A DNA stretch of 64,000 bases, taken from Tubiluchus corallicola. Taxonomy: Eukaryota > Priapulida > Priapulimorpha > Priapulimorphida > Tubiluchidae. This document shows positions 37,701 through 50,448 of the stretch, piece after piece. The stretch is taken from the NCBI GenBank assembly GCA_030141605.1, contig JAQGDQ010000287.1, forward strand, positions 18,501 to 82,500. The letters are read 5' to 3'. The translations under genes and the position numbers were made by a program. The notes beneath the pieces were generated by a model. The model saw only the letters and a list, made by a program, of their open reading frames with translations, was not told the origin of the DNA and did not search any database. Within the stretch, counting starts at the first letter, position 1. Each line of letters opens with the position of its first letter.

Positions 37701-40647
37701 GAAAAAAACTAGTAGAACACCAGAAAAAAGTCTGACTTATCGGAGAGAAGAAGCTAAGCAAAGAACAAGAAAGGCCAGCTCACCTGATGATAGTGCACCA
37801 GAGAAAGAAAAGAAAATAAAACAAAAGAAAATAACCACCAAATCTTCTGAAAGAAACCGGGAACACCCAAGAGATAGAAAACAAAGAAAGAGAAAAGCAA
37901 GCTTCACAAGTTCTGAAGAAAGTTCAGAAAGCGAAGAGAAAAAGAAAGAAACAAGCATAACTGCCAAAGAATTTGATGCTCAAAAACAGAGGAAACAGAG
38001 AAAGTCAAGCACAAGTTCTGATGAAAGTTCATTAGAAGATGACAGAAAGAAAGAGGCAAATGCACTAGCCAAAAGTCTTGATGCTCAAAAACCAGCAAAG
38101 CAAAAAAGAAGAAAAACGAGCACAAGTTCCAAAGAAAGTTCCGACAGCGAAAGTGGACACAAAGGTCGCAAGACAAGCAAAGCCAATGCCAAACTAAATG
38201 CGGAGAAAGTTTTGCGGCAGAGAAAAAGGAAAACAAGCACAAGTTCTGAAGGAAGCTACCAGGATGAAAAAGAGAGAAGCCTGAAAGATAAGAGAACAGG
38301 TGCAACCCAGAAAAACCTGAAAAATGAAAAAGTGGAACGTAGAAAAGAATCCGGTGAAAGAAGGTCAAAAGCTAGCACGACTTCTGAAAAAACACCGGAA
38401 GATAAAATACACAGCAGCAAACCTGATAAAACTGGTGCTGTTCACCAGGAAGAAAAGCGTAAAGATGCTGTTGAAACGATTTTCTCATACAGCAGTTTTG
38501 GCAAACAGAAATCCAAAAGAACTAGTTCTTCTCCCACAGTAGTACCAGATGACAAGATAACTGGCAGCAAAACCAATTTAGATTTTTCTAAGCCAGACAG
38601 AAGATCCACTGACAGTAAAATAAGAAGTGCAGATGAAAAGTTTGGACATGGCAAAATGGGCAAAGTTGATCAAGAGTCTGAACGTGGCTATCGAAGGCAA
38701 AGAGAAGATGACAGAAACAAGTCTCGCATTTCTGAAATAAGTCAGTCTAGGGAGAAGTGGCGTGAGAGCCGGCATTCCAATGCAGATGCACAAAATAGGT
38801 AGGACCATTAATGTACAAACCAAAAAAGAATTTATGGGTTGTACATTATCAAAGAGCACAGGCAGTCGTGCAAAATATAATTGTGAAGCCACTTGGTTAT
38901 GAAATTTGCATAACTATACTGTGTCTTGCCAGAGTAATACCTCGAAATGAATTATCACACAGTGAGTTGTACTATGACTTTTAAACAAAACTCATGGTTG
39001 TAGTTTTGCTTTATTATGACAACATTATTACTTTGAGGCTTCAATGCTTCATACTTCTATAGGTAAGTTTGGTGTGTTGATGTGTCTAATATTATTTCAA
39101 ATCATTGTTTTGTTATATTTAGAAAAGAAACTGGAGGATCACCACATAAAGGAGGAACGACCAATAAGTCTCGAGATAGCTCCAGAGATGCACAATCCAA
39201 AAGCATGACTGATCTACACAGAGAAAGACGAGCAAGCAGGTCTCCTGATTTTCACCGAAAAGCACGATATGAAAAGTCTCCTGTTATTCGTAGATCGATA
39301 CAACATAGTGCATCGCCTAATGCACGCAGCCTATCTCCGGATGTACATCGAGAAGGGAAATTGAGCCAATCCTCAGATGCTCGTAGAGGTCAACTTGGTC
39401 GATCACCGAACATCCACAGAGAAGATAGTCATAGCCGATCTCCAGATGTGCGCAGGGAAGATAAACCTAGTAGATTTCCAGATCAACGCAGACATGGTCG
39501 AGCTAGCCACTCTCCAGATATGCACAGGAAAGGTCGACCTAGTAGATCTCCAGATATGCACCGGCGAAGTCGACATAGCCGATCTCCAGCTGTAAGCAAA
39601 GAAAGTCGATATAGCAGATCTCCTGATGTACACAGGAAAAATCGACCTAGTAGATCTCCAGACGCACGTAGGAAAGGTCATCCTGTGAGATCTCCTGATG
39701 TGCATAGAGAAGCCAGATCTCGCAAGTCTTCTTATATACGCAAGGAAGATGCAGGCAGGGAAGGTCGTTCTAGCAGATCTCCAGATGTCCGCAGGAAAGG
39801 TCTTGCTGTCAGGTCTCCAGAAGTAAGAGGAGAAAGATCTGTTAGGTCTTCTGATGAACGAAGAGAAAGGCGATCTGTCAGGTCTTCTAACGAACGTAAA
39901 GAAAAAGGATCTATCAGATCACCCAACAAGCGCAAAGAAAGTCGAGCCAGTAGGTCGCCTGATAGGCACACGGAAGTACATGAACAAAGCCACTCGCCAG
40001 TCTCTCCCCGTAGGCGTGAAAATCTTAGCAAATCTCCAAAAAGAACTGAAAAAGATCGATTGCGAAATCGGGGCAAGGATGTGGAGGATAGTAGGTTGCT
40101 ACGTCAGCACCAGAAAGCTGACGAGTCTCGGCTACCAAAGCAATCTCCTACAGCTTTGTTGAGTAAATCTACTGACAGTGAACGACGCCCACGACGATCA
40201 GAATCAGCAGGTGAAGGTGCCTTGGCAAATACTTCAAGTACAAAATTACGGACGGACTTAATGGCACAAGAGAAACAGTTGAGCAAAAAGAAGAAAGCCG
40301 CAAAGTCTGATGCAGATGAGAGCGAAGACGACTCTAATGATGATGTACTACCGTCTAAAAAACTTACAACTGAGACAAGGAAAAGTGAACCATCCGACTC
40401 AAGTTTGGAAGAGCCACCTGTGAAGAAGAGAAAAAGCGAAGAGGAAAGTAATGAATCAGATTCTAAGAGTAAACATGCAGAGAAGGAGAAAAAAGCAGAA
40501 AAGAAGAGAAAGAAAAGTTCTTCGAATCAGAAGAAAGCTAAAAAGCACAAGAAGAAACACAAGCGGAAGTCGGGTTTGAAATCGGTCAGTGATGAGGAGA
40601 GGCATACACACTCAAAAAGCAAAAAGAAACATAAACACAAGCACTAA
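22782..40647 (+). CDS. PPIL4: Peptidyl-prolyl isomerase-like 4 (cyclophilin + RRM) with very long RS/Lys-rich tail, 13 coding exons, 1318 aa
   Basis: PPIL4 is a nuclear cyclophilin with an RRM that associates with spliceosomes. Exons: 22782-22851, 23555-23622, 25202-25266, 26148-26265, 26484-26626, 28041-28137, 30528-30644, 31547-31671, 34003-34069, 35683-35794, 36367-36448, 37431-38798 and 39123-40647; all junctions are GT-AG and phases match. The start [20 protein letters not shown] equals the human start MAVLLETTLGDVVIDLYTEE in style. The cyclophilin domain (1-160) has [27 protein letters not shown] and [14 protein letters not shown]; Tyr replaces the Trp of CypA, as in other PPIL4 proteins. 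A linker has [12 protein letters not shown] and PDEEIDD. The RRM (about 242-320) has LFVCKL (RNP2) and YAFIEF (RNP1), ending [20 protein letters not shown]. Residues 355-1318, mostly in the last two exons, are Lys/Glu/Ser then Arg/Ser rich with repeated SRSPDVHRK units, ending in KHKHKH. The human protein has 492 residues. Confidence 0.95.
23795..24660. mobile_element. Decayed hAT element with BED-finger remnant in PPIL4 intron 2
   Basis: Both ends are rich in the motif GTAATCAGATTAC / AGTAATGAGTAATC, in inverted orientation (23830-23900 and 24565-24640), typical of a widespread hAT group. Inside, near 24385-24440, the plus strand reads [18 protein letters not shown], matching the start of a BED zinc finger of hAT transposases, after which the frame is lost. 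The exact termini and target duplication could not be set. Confidence 0.55.
25645..25896. repeat. 36-bp tandem repeat, 7 copies, PPIL4 intron 3
   Basis: Seven consecutive 36-bp units beginning AACAATTAATTTGATGTAAT and ending in TATAAGTATGTATTAT. Units two and five have TTCGTTG in place of TTTGATG, so the array is ABAABAA, indicating that a three-unit block of 108 bp was duplicated after the variant arose. AT-rich and non-coding. Confidence 0.9.
27344..27446. repeat. Foldback with telomere-like core, copy in PPIL4 intron 5
   Basis: Arms AGTTTACAATTCCCCACATA (27344 on) and its near complement ending 27446 enclose a core with TTAGGGTTAGGATTAGGG. A second copy is at 34121-34212. About 100 bp, non-coding; probably a small MITE family whose core resembles animal telomere repeats. 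Confidence 0.65.
27687..28075 (+). repeat. 66-bp minisatellite that repeats the PPIL4 exon 6 3' splice site
   Basis: Six copies of a 64-66 bp unit start at 27687, 27751, 27817, 27883, 27947 and 28013. The unit contains GTTGATAAGTGATATCATTT, then TGTAG, then the first coding bases of exon 6 (AATAAATCACAC onward, encoding [10 protein letters not shown]). Only the last copy runs on into the full exon; the others end with AAAGGATC or similar and hit stops. Copy 1 has lost the AG; copies 2-5 keep TAG followed by AATAAATCAC. So intron 5 carries four intact decoy acceptors with exon-like starts ahead of the true one. Confidence 0.92.
28645..29133. mobile_element. hAT MITE in PPIL4 intron 6
   Basis: The 489-bp element has terminal inverted repeats CAGGGGTGTGCAAATT and AATTTGCACACCCCTG and is flanked by the 8-bp duplication GTCTAAAT (28637-28644 and 29134-29141), both diagnostic of hAT transposons. 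GC-rich GGGCCGCA motifs lie just inside both ends. No transposase frame. The identical target duplications suggest fairly recent insertion. Confidence 0.93.
34121..34212. repeat. Foldback with telomere-like core, copy in PPIL4 intron 9
   Basis: Second copy of the element at 27344-27446, sharing AATTAGTTC, the GATTAGGGT and TTAGGGT core, and TTTAAATTGTATGGG; the left arm has diverged. It lies about 50 bases after the exon 9 donor. Confidence 0.6.
35216..35411. mobile_element. Tc/pogo-like MITE in PPIL4 intron 9
   Basis: Ends CAGTTAAACCTCTG (35216) and the complement of CAAAGTTTGACTG (35411) resemble pogo/Tigger-type termini. GTTAAGCGAG and ATTAAGCGAGGTTGTA are internal repeats typical of such elements, and there is a G-run near 35378-35389. 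The TA duplication is clear on the left only, so this is tentative. Confidence 0.45.
35525..35605 (+). mobile_element. tRNA-derived SINE fragment in PPIL4 intron 9
   Basis: GGTTCAGACCC at 35573-35583 is a good B box preceded by an anticodon-arm-like segment GACTTGTAACGAAAAGGTTG. The A box region is decayed. Best read as a SINE head fragment rather than a working tRNA. Confidence 0.5.
36597..36620. repeat. (AT)n microsatellite, PPIL4 intron 11
   Basis: Run of about 12 AT dinucleotides in the intron between exons 11 and 12. Confidence 0.85.
39223..39990 (+). repeat. PPIL4: Coding RSPD-HRK repeats in the PPIL4 tail
   Basis: The last exon contains more than fifteen 12-13 residue units of the form [12 protein letters not shown], with variants such as [18 protein letters not shown] and IRSPNKRKE. 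At DNA level this is a diverged 36-39 bp array rich in AGATCTCCAGAT. RS repeats are typical substrates of SR protein kinases and promote binding to other splicing factors; that role here is inferred. Confidence 0.85.
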
Positions 40648-43600
40648 ACAGAGACATGGTTGCCAAAATCAGTTATTGAAATATGAGCACGTGCTGATAA
40701 AAATTATTGAAAATTGATAAAATGCGTAAGTACAGTAAGCTTATTTACTCCCCGTTTAGCGATGTTTTGTTTTTATGACATTAAACATTTGACATCTTTT
40801 TCTCATTTAATGACACATATTTGATTTTTACGACGATTTTTTTCCTTCGCTCAAAGCATTTTTTATTTTATCAACAACTTTTTTACCTAATTTGAAGCAT
40901 TGAAACAGTACATATTGCATTATTTTGTGCTAAAAACCCACAAATAATGTAAAACAATACAATTATTATTTGTTTTTGCTTTACGGCTGACAATTAAAAA
41001 TGATAGCTATTTGTATAAATCGAGATCTATTTGCAATTTAAACACCTCCATTCAGCTGAATGCAGATTTTATGGGACCGAATTTTGCCTGCAACCAGGCA
41101 ACTTGCTGTATCTAGACGAAGTTGATTCAAGGCTTCCCCAGGGCTTGGCTTTTACTAAGCCGTGTGCAGCCATTAACTACATCATGTGTTGCTGGAATGC
41201 ATTAGCGTCGTAAAGCAAGAACTTTACTGTATTGGTGTTAAATGTTAAAATCTTGGTATGTTTGTTGATGTCAATTGCTGGAACATTGGCATCTCTACAA
41301 AAACTGAATAACGAGTCATCGGCATGTTTGCTATTTTGGTAAACTACTCTAAATTACTGAAACATAGATAAGTTAGCTAATGTTAATTCCTGAATTACAG
41401 GCATCATCACCACCGTGACACACACGCACATCTACTAGTGTTAATTATAGAGACAAGTGTGTCTAGTGGTAGCAGTCTTGAAGCATAGCCATTACAATTA
41501 ATGTTTATTAACGAAATGTATCTATGGCCAACAATGTTAATGACCAGCCTATTGTTAACTATTAATACATTAAAACTGGCGCCTAGTGTCACTGACATTA
41601 TCGCGTATTTATTCCTCACTTCACTTGACAACTTCATTGTTCTTGTGCACATCTGGTTTCTGGTTTATTTGCTTGATGGGTTTTTTAACTGTTAGGGGCT
41701 CTGCAGCTATAGGCATTGGTAGCTCTCAGTTTTTCAGTATTTTTGGTATTGTGTTAAATGAGGTTTCCTGTTAAAGTCAGTAAGGCTGTAATTTATGAAT
41801 TTGGTGATGTTGTTTCTTAGAAATGTTGGTTAAGTAGGGAAACAATATTATGTAAATAGTTTCTTGCCGCATATTGCTCAAGCCTGATATATACTTAAAG
41901 TTTGGAAAATGCCTGGAAGTTGAAACTGATGACATGCCGTTTTTGAAGTTCCTTATCACGGGCATCCTCAGAATTTGTACACTATCCCAAAGTTGTAGGA
42001 TCAAGTGTTCGAGTCAGTTCTTTTTTATTGTTGTTTTTCAGACGTTAAACCTGTCTTTACCTTTAATTTAAAATTTGGTAATTCTTGATATAGCTGTTAT
42101 ATGTGTGAGGAGAAGTGCACCAGTTTGCACTTCAAGTTATTGTCATTTCAAGTAAAGTTTACTGTTATTTTGACGTAAATCATTCGACGTTCAAAACATT
42201 TTAATCTAATGTTCGTTGTACATCACTCAGAATTTGAAACACTTTGTTATGCTGTGTGTTTTGCATCGTTCAACCTTTGAAACATGTTTATTGTGATGTT
42301 TGTTATACATCATTCAACATTTGCGCCACTTTATTGTGTAGTTAAATTTCTTTTTTTTTAACAGTTACTGTTGTTAGATTCTAATTGTGTAATGCCATCG
42401 TTTTAGTGTGTGTTAGTTTTTGAAAAAGAATTTTTTGTAAATAGTTGTGTTTGTGCACTATATGATTATTGCCTTTCTTTAACTGCATTAGAAAATTAGT
42501 GATCAATTAGTTTTGATGTCATTTTTAAAATTTCAAGGAGTATGAAACCAAAGTCCATGCACGAAATAAACAAGACAGTTTTTTGTGCAAAATGATTTTA
42601 ATGTTGTTTAAAGATTGTATAAGAAAGATACTGAAATTCATGACAGGAAATATAAGATAATGCTTGCACAATTAGCACGTCGATAGGCCCAAGCAAGAAC
42701 TGGAAATCTGTTGATTTTAGATTTGAAAGTTCAAAAGTCAAGGTCACAAGATAAAATATGTGAAAAAGCCAAAAAGATTGAAATTATAATCATCAAGCTT
42801 GGCACAGGTATAATGAAACCTTTGCTTTTTGGTTTAAAAATGTCATGGCCGTACAGGCCAAAAAATGTCAAAATCAAGTTTTTGCCGATAGTAATGACCC
42901 TACAATTCATTTTTTCATCTATTCATCTCGTTTTTACACTTGTTGAGATAATGCTGACGTTACCAAGTCTAGTACATGTAAATCGGTTATGATGTTTTTT
43001 AAATGTGAATTATGAAGAACAAGAAAGGACAGCGAAAAGACTAATAGTCATCAACTGCACTTCATTGAGTGCCCTCAGAAAACTTTTACATACAAAGTGC
43101 ACTAATGAGCAGTACAAAGTTGACAATTTTTTAAATTCCCACCCAGCTATCTTTCCAATAAACATTGGTGCCAATGAAGGAAACTAGGCAAAACACAAAA
43201 CAGTACAGTGATGCATATTTAGGTTATAAATAAGCTGAAGTCGATTGTGTACGTTTTGTAATTTGTGCAGTTCTGTGATCTTTGGTTTCTTTTCGTTGCA
43301 AATTATGATCAATCGTTTTTTAAAAGTTTGCTACCTTATAATTAATTAAAATGAATTCCAAAATTGCACGCTTAATTCGTGAACGTTTTTTGTAGTGCTA
43401 CGTTACGTTAGAAAAAAATGACGGTTTATAATGGTGCGGATTATTAACTTGAGCTGGTTCAGTTTTAGCATTACTACGAAACGCAAAATTATATTTAAAA
43501 TCACAACCAACATTTTATTTCTGCTTTTTGACAAAGAAAAAAATCACGTTACAAACTTACCATACGTCTGCTACTTGGCGCAACAAACAACATCTTTTGC

Positions 43601-44236
43601 GCAGTCATCTGGGTACTTCTGTATTCTACCCAACATAGCACGTCCCACCTGTTGATGACACGATTTCTAGTCCACCGCCCACGACGCATCTTCCTCAAAT
43701 CTAGTGTTTTACTTTAATCTTTTGCGTTTACTTTTCAATTAAATTCAAAAATATTTATTGTATTTCTGCACGTTTATCTCTCGAGGAATGCGCGACTTAA
43801 AGAACTTAGCCTTCCACTCTGATAAAAAAAGTTCAAGTAAAATTCTTAAAAGGATAAGTTACATCATACCGATGTCACAGAGGTCTGACGTTGTTAATGT
43901 TGCAACTTGGCAACTAGCTAGAATTCCTAAACAAAATGGATGAAGTGTTGTAGTACCGGTTTTAATATTGCTTACTTACTTTTTATCAACTTGCAGAACA
44001 TAGCAGAGAAAAAAGTGTGTGAAGTTGATCCCCAAAAGGTCGTATTTTATTTTGTTGATTCCAATTAAATATAGAATTAAATTTAAATTGTTGATGATAG
44101 TGTATAAGAACGTGACAATGTAGCGCTCAAAGATAGATCAATAACAGCATTTGCTTTTTTCAGGAGATATTGACTCATTTTCTTATTGACGTCTTTAATA
44201 TTGTTGCGATAACTCTGGAATAAAGATCAGGTACTG
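40648..44236. other. PPIL4 3' flank and intergenic DNA
   Basis: The PPIL4 3' untranslated region starts here; an ATTAAA at 40780-40785 is a possible cleavage signal. The rest is AT-rich, with several short frames (for example 42711-42992) that show no domain, and no repeat array was recognised. Confidence 0.4.
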
Positions 44237-44242
44237 TTTATT
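44237..44242 (-). terminator. Polyadenylation signal AATAAA of complexin gene A
   Basis: Minus-strand AATAAA 46 bases beyond the stop codon of the left complexin gene, a normal distance for a short 3' untranslated region. Confidence 0.5.
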
Positions 44243-44288
44243 GCTGAGCAGGAAGTCCTGCTAAAACCAAGTACCGTGCTTAAATAAT

Positions 44289-45593
44289 TTAAAGGAAGTT
44301 ACAGCAACAGCAAATTGAAGAAAATTTACTTTGTGAACTTTCGACATCTTCTTCCCGTGGCTGTTCCCTCTTTTCTCCAACCTTTGACGTTTCTTTATCT
44401 GATTGCTCCATTTTTTGTTCTTCTTTTCGTTTGATGCCATACTAGAACATCAAGAGGAAGACTCTGTCTTTCAGCTGATGGAAGCCTGGTTTAAAGTTAG
44501 TTTATCAGTAAGTCAGTTTTTCAGTTAGCAGTGATTCAGTCTGCTTCTCATTTATTAAGAGAGGCCAGTGGAATTACAAATAGCTAAAGTGCTCAGTAAA
44601 TTGGGCGTTAATCAGTTATTTAGTCAGACACTGAATAGTGGCACTGGCTCAGTATGTCAATAAATAAACCAATCAACCAACCAACCAACCAACCAACCAA
44701 CCAACCAACCAACCAACCAACCAACCAACCAACCACCAACCAACCAACCAACCAACCAACCAACCAACCAACCAACCAACCAACCAATCAGTCAGTCAGT
44801 CAGTCAGTCAGTCAGTCAGTCAGTCAGTCAGTCAGTCAGTCAGTCAGTCAGTCAGTTAGTCAGTCAGTCAGTCAGACCTTCCGTCCGTCCGTTCGTACAT
44901 CTATCCGTCCTTCAGTTTACCAATTTGCCAACCAGATATCCAACTGGCTCGCTCAGAAATGAACTGTTTGGTACTCCACCTGCCGGTCATTGATACAGCA
45001 GTTATAATTTAGCAATGCCGGACTTACTTGCGAAATTGATGGATAACTGCTGACAAAACTGTTTATGGGCAATTTCATGTCCCATATTGCCCTTAGCTAT
45101 ATAATTATGTATATATTTTGTATCGTGAACGATGTTATCTCATTCACACGTGATCAAGATCAAGAAACATCTATCAGTATAGCATGTCAACACTTTGACA
45201 ATGGAAAATAATCCTTCAATTGAGATATATTGCGGTTCTAGTCCTGCCACAACCATCAATATTAAGAAGCCCTGCTGCTGAACACTGATCCGCTTGCAAA
45301 GTATTGTTCTGTATAAAAACAATTTCGCATTGCCTTTTACTAAAAAAATACTGATAAAGATGCAAGCCTACCTTATCACGTATATCTTGCCTAGCCTTTT
45401 CTCGTTCTTCTTCCTTTTTTATGTATTTTTCCTTTTGCTTCAGCTCTTCTTCTCTTCTTGCCTCGAGTGTAGCTGCCTCCTCGTCTGCCCTCTTCCTTTT
45501 CACTTCCGGATCCTCTGCTTTAAACGCTTTTGTCATCTCGCCCTTGATTGTTCCCAGGGTGTTCCCCACCACTTGCTTTGCCATGAAATTCAT
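44289..45593 (-). CDS. Complexin, left tandem copy (A), two exons, 124 aa, CaaX terminus
   Basis: Complexins are small cytosolic proteins that bind the assembled SNARE complex and clamp or promote Ca2+-triggered vesicle fusion. Exon 1 (45593 to 45372) encodes 74 residues starting [14 protein letters not shown], with an acidic accessory-helix region and the central helix [16 protein letters not shown], ending at a GTAGGC donor. Exon 2 (44441 to 44289, after a TTCTAG acceptor) starts YGIKRKEE, completing the family signature IRDKYGI, and ends [14 protein letters not shown] followed by a stop. The final CNFL fits a CaaX box; Leu at the last position favours geranylgeranylation, and the Cys before it could be palmitoylated. 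Prenylated C-termini are known in some insect and vertebrate complexins and target them to membrane. The 930-bp intron carries AACC and CAGT microsatellites. The paralogue at 55044-56124 has the same structure. Confidence 0.92.
44666..44875. repeat. (AACC)n and (CAGT)n microsatellites in complexin A intron
   Basis: About 30 tetranucleotide AACC units (44666-44786) run straight into about 22 CAGT units (44788-44875). The long Thr/Asn/Gln/Pro and Ser/Val/Gln frame across it is an artefact of the repeat. Confidence 0.95.
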
Positions 45594-45886
45594 TTTTCCC
45601 GGAAGTTTTATTTACGGGAAAAGACAGAGAAAAAGTCAAGCTAAATTTTGGTCATCAGTAAGTGTTTCACATTAACATAGATGCATAGCTTTTTGTGGAG
45701 CAAATAAGTCATTAACTAATTAAGAATGGGAAAAGTCAAATAAAATATTATTTACACAGCTAAGATAGCTGCTGATCTATTATCTTTTATTTTGCTTCCC
45801 TAGGCAACGTTGTACACAGAATAACGTCATAAACAAGTAGGTTTGAGTGCTGAAAAGTTGTTTTTGGTAGGACGCCATTTAATCGT

Positions 45887-46255
45887 ATGCGGAGTAACCT
45901 TTCGTTAAAACTATTGGTACAAAGAACAAATAAAATGCAGGTAGAACAATTTTTTTCAAACCGTATTATTCACATATGGAATTCACTTCCAAATTGTGTG
46001 CATGGTTCTCCGCTTGTGACAGCAGCGAATTTTAGATTTTTCCGCAAAAGATTATGTTTAGTTGATCTTGATAATGTTCTCAAATATAAAAAGCACGTAA
46101 GCAGTTTTTCTCTTTGTGTCTCCCCAACACTCAAAAATTTTATTCATTTTCAATGTAATATTTTATAGTGTTGTAATGTATAATGTTGCATTTTTATATT
46201 TTTGTACACTATCTGTAAAATTTAATGAGTGTTAATAAATTAAACTAAACGATTA
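45887..46255 (+). mobile_element. LINE 3'-end fragment
   Basis: The plus-strand frame reads LVQRTNKMQVEQFFSNRIIH and IWNSLPNCV, then NFRFFRKRL. The pattern FFSNRxxxIWNSLP followed by FKxxL is the last part of CR1/L2-like reverse transcriptase polyproteins. After the stop, an AT-rich tail ends about 46255 with AATAAATTAAAC. It is severely 5'-truncated, with the frame intact, so insertion may be recent. It lies 0.3 kb upstream of complexin A. Confidence 0.7.
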
Positions 46256-46507
46256 AAAATAATGCAGGCCTGTATTTCCAACATGTTGTTAAAATTATAA
46301 GTTATATGAAGGATGCAAACAAAATGAATTTTCTTTTTGTTCTATAAGTCTTGCGACCATTGTAAATAAACTTGATATTATCATATATTATATATATTAT
46401 TGTATGTTCGTTTATCTTTAAATACGAAATGTCGGCCATGGTAGTTTCAATGATATTATTATTTTTAACCAGTGTTTTCTAATACTGCCTAGTAGTTAAG
46501 CTAATGG

Positions 46508-46825
46508 TGCTGCTGCTACTACTATTCCTGCTGTTATTGTTAGCGCTACTGCTACTGCTGCTGCTGCTACTACCACAGCTGCGGCTACTGCCACTATATC
46601 TGCTACTGCTATTGCCACTGCTGCTGTTACTATTACTGCCATTGCTGCTGCTGTTGCCACTGCTGTTGTAATTTTTACAGCACTGCTGCTGCTACTGTTG
46701 CTATTCCTACTGTTATTGCTACTTTTACTGCTACTGGCACTGCTGCTCCTACTGCTACTGCCACCGCTACTGCTACTACCACTGCCACTGCCACTGCTGT
46801 TGTTACTGCTACTGCCACTGATACC
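46508..46825. repeat. Imperfect trinucleotide repeat (CTG/CTA/CCA)
   Basis: About 320 bp made almost wholly of ACTGCTNCTG-type triplets with frequent substitutions. No coding role is supported. Confidence 0.85.
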
Positions 46826-47404
46826 CTAGCTTACATCATTTTTATTTTATTACTTCTACTGCACTTGTAGTTTTAATTTTTTGCACCATACGCATTTTCC
46901 TATTAACAGTGCAGCCCATTCGTGACAGGCAATCACTGAATGATATTTCACATTGTATAATACATGCTATCATTGTTTTATGGCAAATAAAGACACACGC
47001 ACTCCCGCACGCACGTATGTATAAGTATATATGTATAATGACAACAACCCCCTTGTCACCACCGCCAGGACCATCACCAATTGACCACTTGATTGTAATC
47101 TGAAGGAATGTGGTGTCTACTCCCTGATAGTAAGCTCTCACTCTCGTAACTATTCATTGCGAGAAATGTCAAAAGTAACTCATCGAGGAGTTCATCCTAA
47201 ACTCGTAGAAAAATGTTGTTATTTCATAAAGTGTTACTTTTAAGATTAAGAGATTCAGATATTAAGATACTGATTCAATCTGTATTGTGCTATTAATTAC
47301 CTAACCTAAGTTTTTCCTTGAATAATTTTATCGTCTACGTAGTTCTTCACTTATTTATTATATAAACTGCTTAACATAATAAAAATCATAACAACAATAA
47401 TAAT

Positions 47405-49008
<1,604 letters not shown>

Positions 49009-49174
49009 ATATATATATATATATCGTTATATATACGTTAACTATATACGTTAAACGTTATATACGTTATATACGTTATATACGTTAACTATATATATAT
49101 ATATATACATTTCATCCATAACTACGAACATGAATATATACATATTTATTTATGTTCGTAATTATGGATGAAAT
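49009..49174. repeat. TA/TACGTTA repeats and a 23-bp inverted repeat
   Basis: TA dinucleotides and about six TATACGTTA-type units (49009-49108) precede an inverted repeat with arms 49109-49131 and 49152-49174, identical except at one position, separated by 20 bp. The arms begin ATTTCATCCATAACTACGAA. The layout, TA run next to a hairpin, resembles the foldback at 7161-7306 but the arm sequence differs. Confidence 0.75.
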
Positions 49175-50440
49175 ATCTATTAAAGTTTTTTTAGACAGTT
49201 TACTTACAAAATGCATTGATGCATTTTGTTGCGCATTTTTATCAGTGTTTGCCTAAAGTATTTTGGTAGGCTACTTACTCTCCGATTCGAAGTAGATTAT
49301 GAAATTTACAGTGGTTTATACTGATCAGTAGTAAAATATTGTTTTGCGCTGTTCGCAGACTAATATGCACTTATTCCACACGTTAACTATATTAGCTTCT
49401 AGTAAGAAGCAATGATGACGCCTATGCAGTCTTAGTGGTTGCTCTACATAGCACGCCACTGCTTTAATTCTGTAGATGGTAGTAGATGGCAACTAGCTAA
49501 ATAACTTAAGGCCTGCCTGCTAAATTGCAGTTATAACTTCCTATAACAATAACGATGAAACTACAGCTATCATAGAAATTGGCATGATGCATAATCTTTA
49601 TTGATTAGTAAACGGAAATACAGAAGTGCTACCAAAGCATTACCATTTACCTGCCTATAACGATCGTGTATCAAGCTAATTTTTACAGCATCAATGATTT
49701 TATTGTTATCGTAAAGATGGCGCTACCCTCGTCTACTAGTCTATTACGAATTCCATTGTCTGTAAAGGCGACCATAGACTTTTTATTGCCACTTCTATAA
49801 TTTACTTGCACTTTCTTCACTAATAGACAAATTTGTTTATCTATTGTCAAGCCATAGATCCAGAGAATCTGTTTTAAGGCCTGGTTCACATGCTCACATG
49901 CACGAACACTTTTCCTGAACATCAGTCTGTATCGAGTTCACTTTGTCCGTTATGAATTTCAAATCAACCGGAAACTGACCTGTGGGAAGAGAATAAAGAA
50001 AAACGAATGTCAGGGACATGCATGATGGATAGATACAAAAAAGACGAGAAGACAAATAATTACAGAGGTTTTGATTCTGGACATCAAGTAGCAGAATTAA
50101 AGAGAAATGAATGGAATGCATAATTTACACAAATATAATGACATTACACTGGTTGTAGGAGTCTAATTTACAGAAATATTTTACACTAACACCTCGTTAC
50201 TTGATGGCTTTTGTTTTTTTTTGGAAGGCAAGTCAACAAGACCCACAACTGTCTGGTAGCTTATCGTTACTTTTCTATTCTCTGCTTAGCAGAAAACAGC
50301 ACTTCAAAGAAATTGTGTCATATATGACCCATTTGTTTAATGAAGCCCATAGGTTGTAGACGCTGTAGACGCTGTAGACGATGAATCTTTTTGTAATATA
50401 TCAGGTATATGTCAGTTGCTGACTCTCTGGTACTCTGGTA
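49175..50440. other. Intergenic, nothing recognised
   Basis: AT-rich sequence; no exon, RNA gene or repeat array could be supported. Confidence 0.4.
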
Positions 50441-50448
50441 GAAACTGG

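Noticed and set aside
37904-38368. Minus-strand Phe/Leu/Ser frames opposite the PPIL4 tail
   Set aside because: Antisense of a Lys/Glu/Ser-rich coding exon that has correct splice phases.
44654-44962. 102-codon frame rich in Pro-Thr-Asn-Gln then Ser-Val-Gln
   Set aside because: Translation of AACC and CAGT microsatellites inside a complexin intron.
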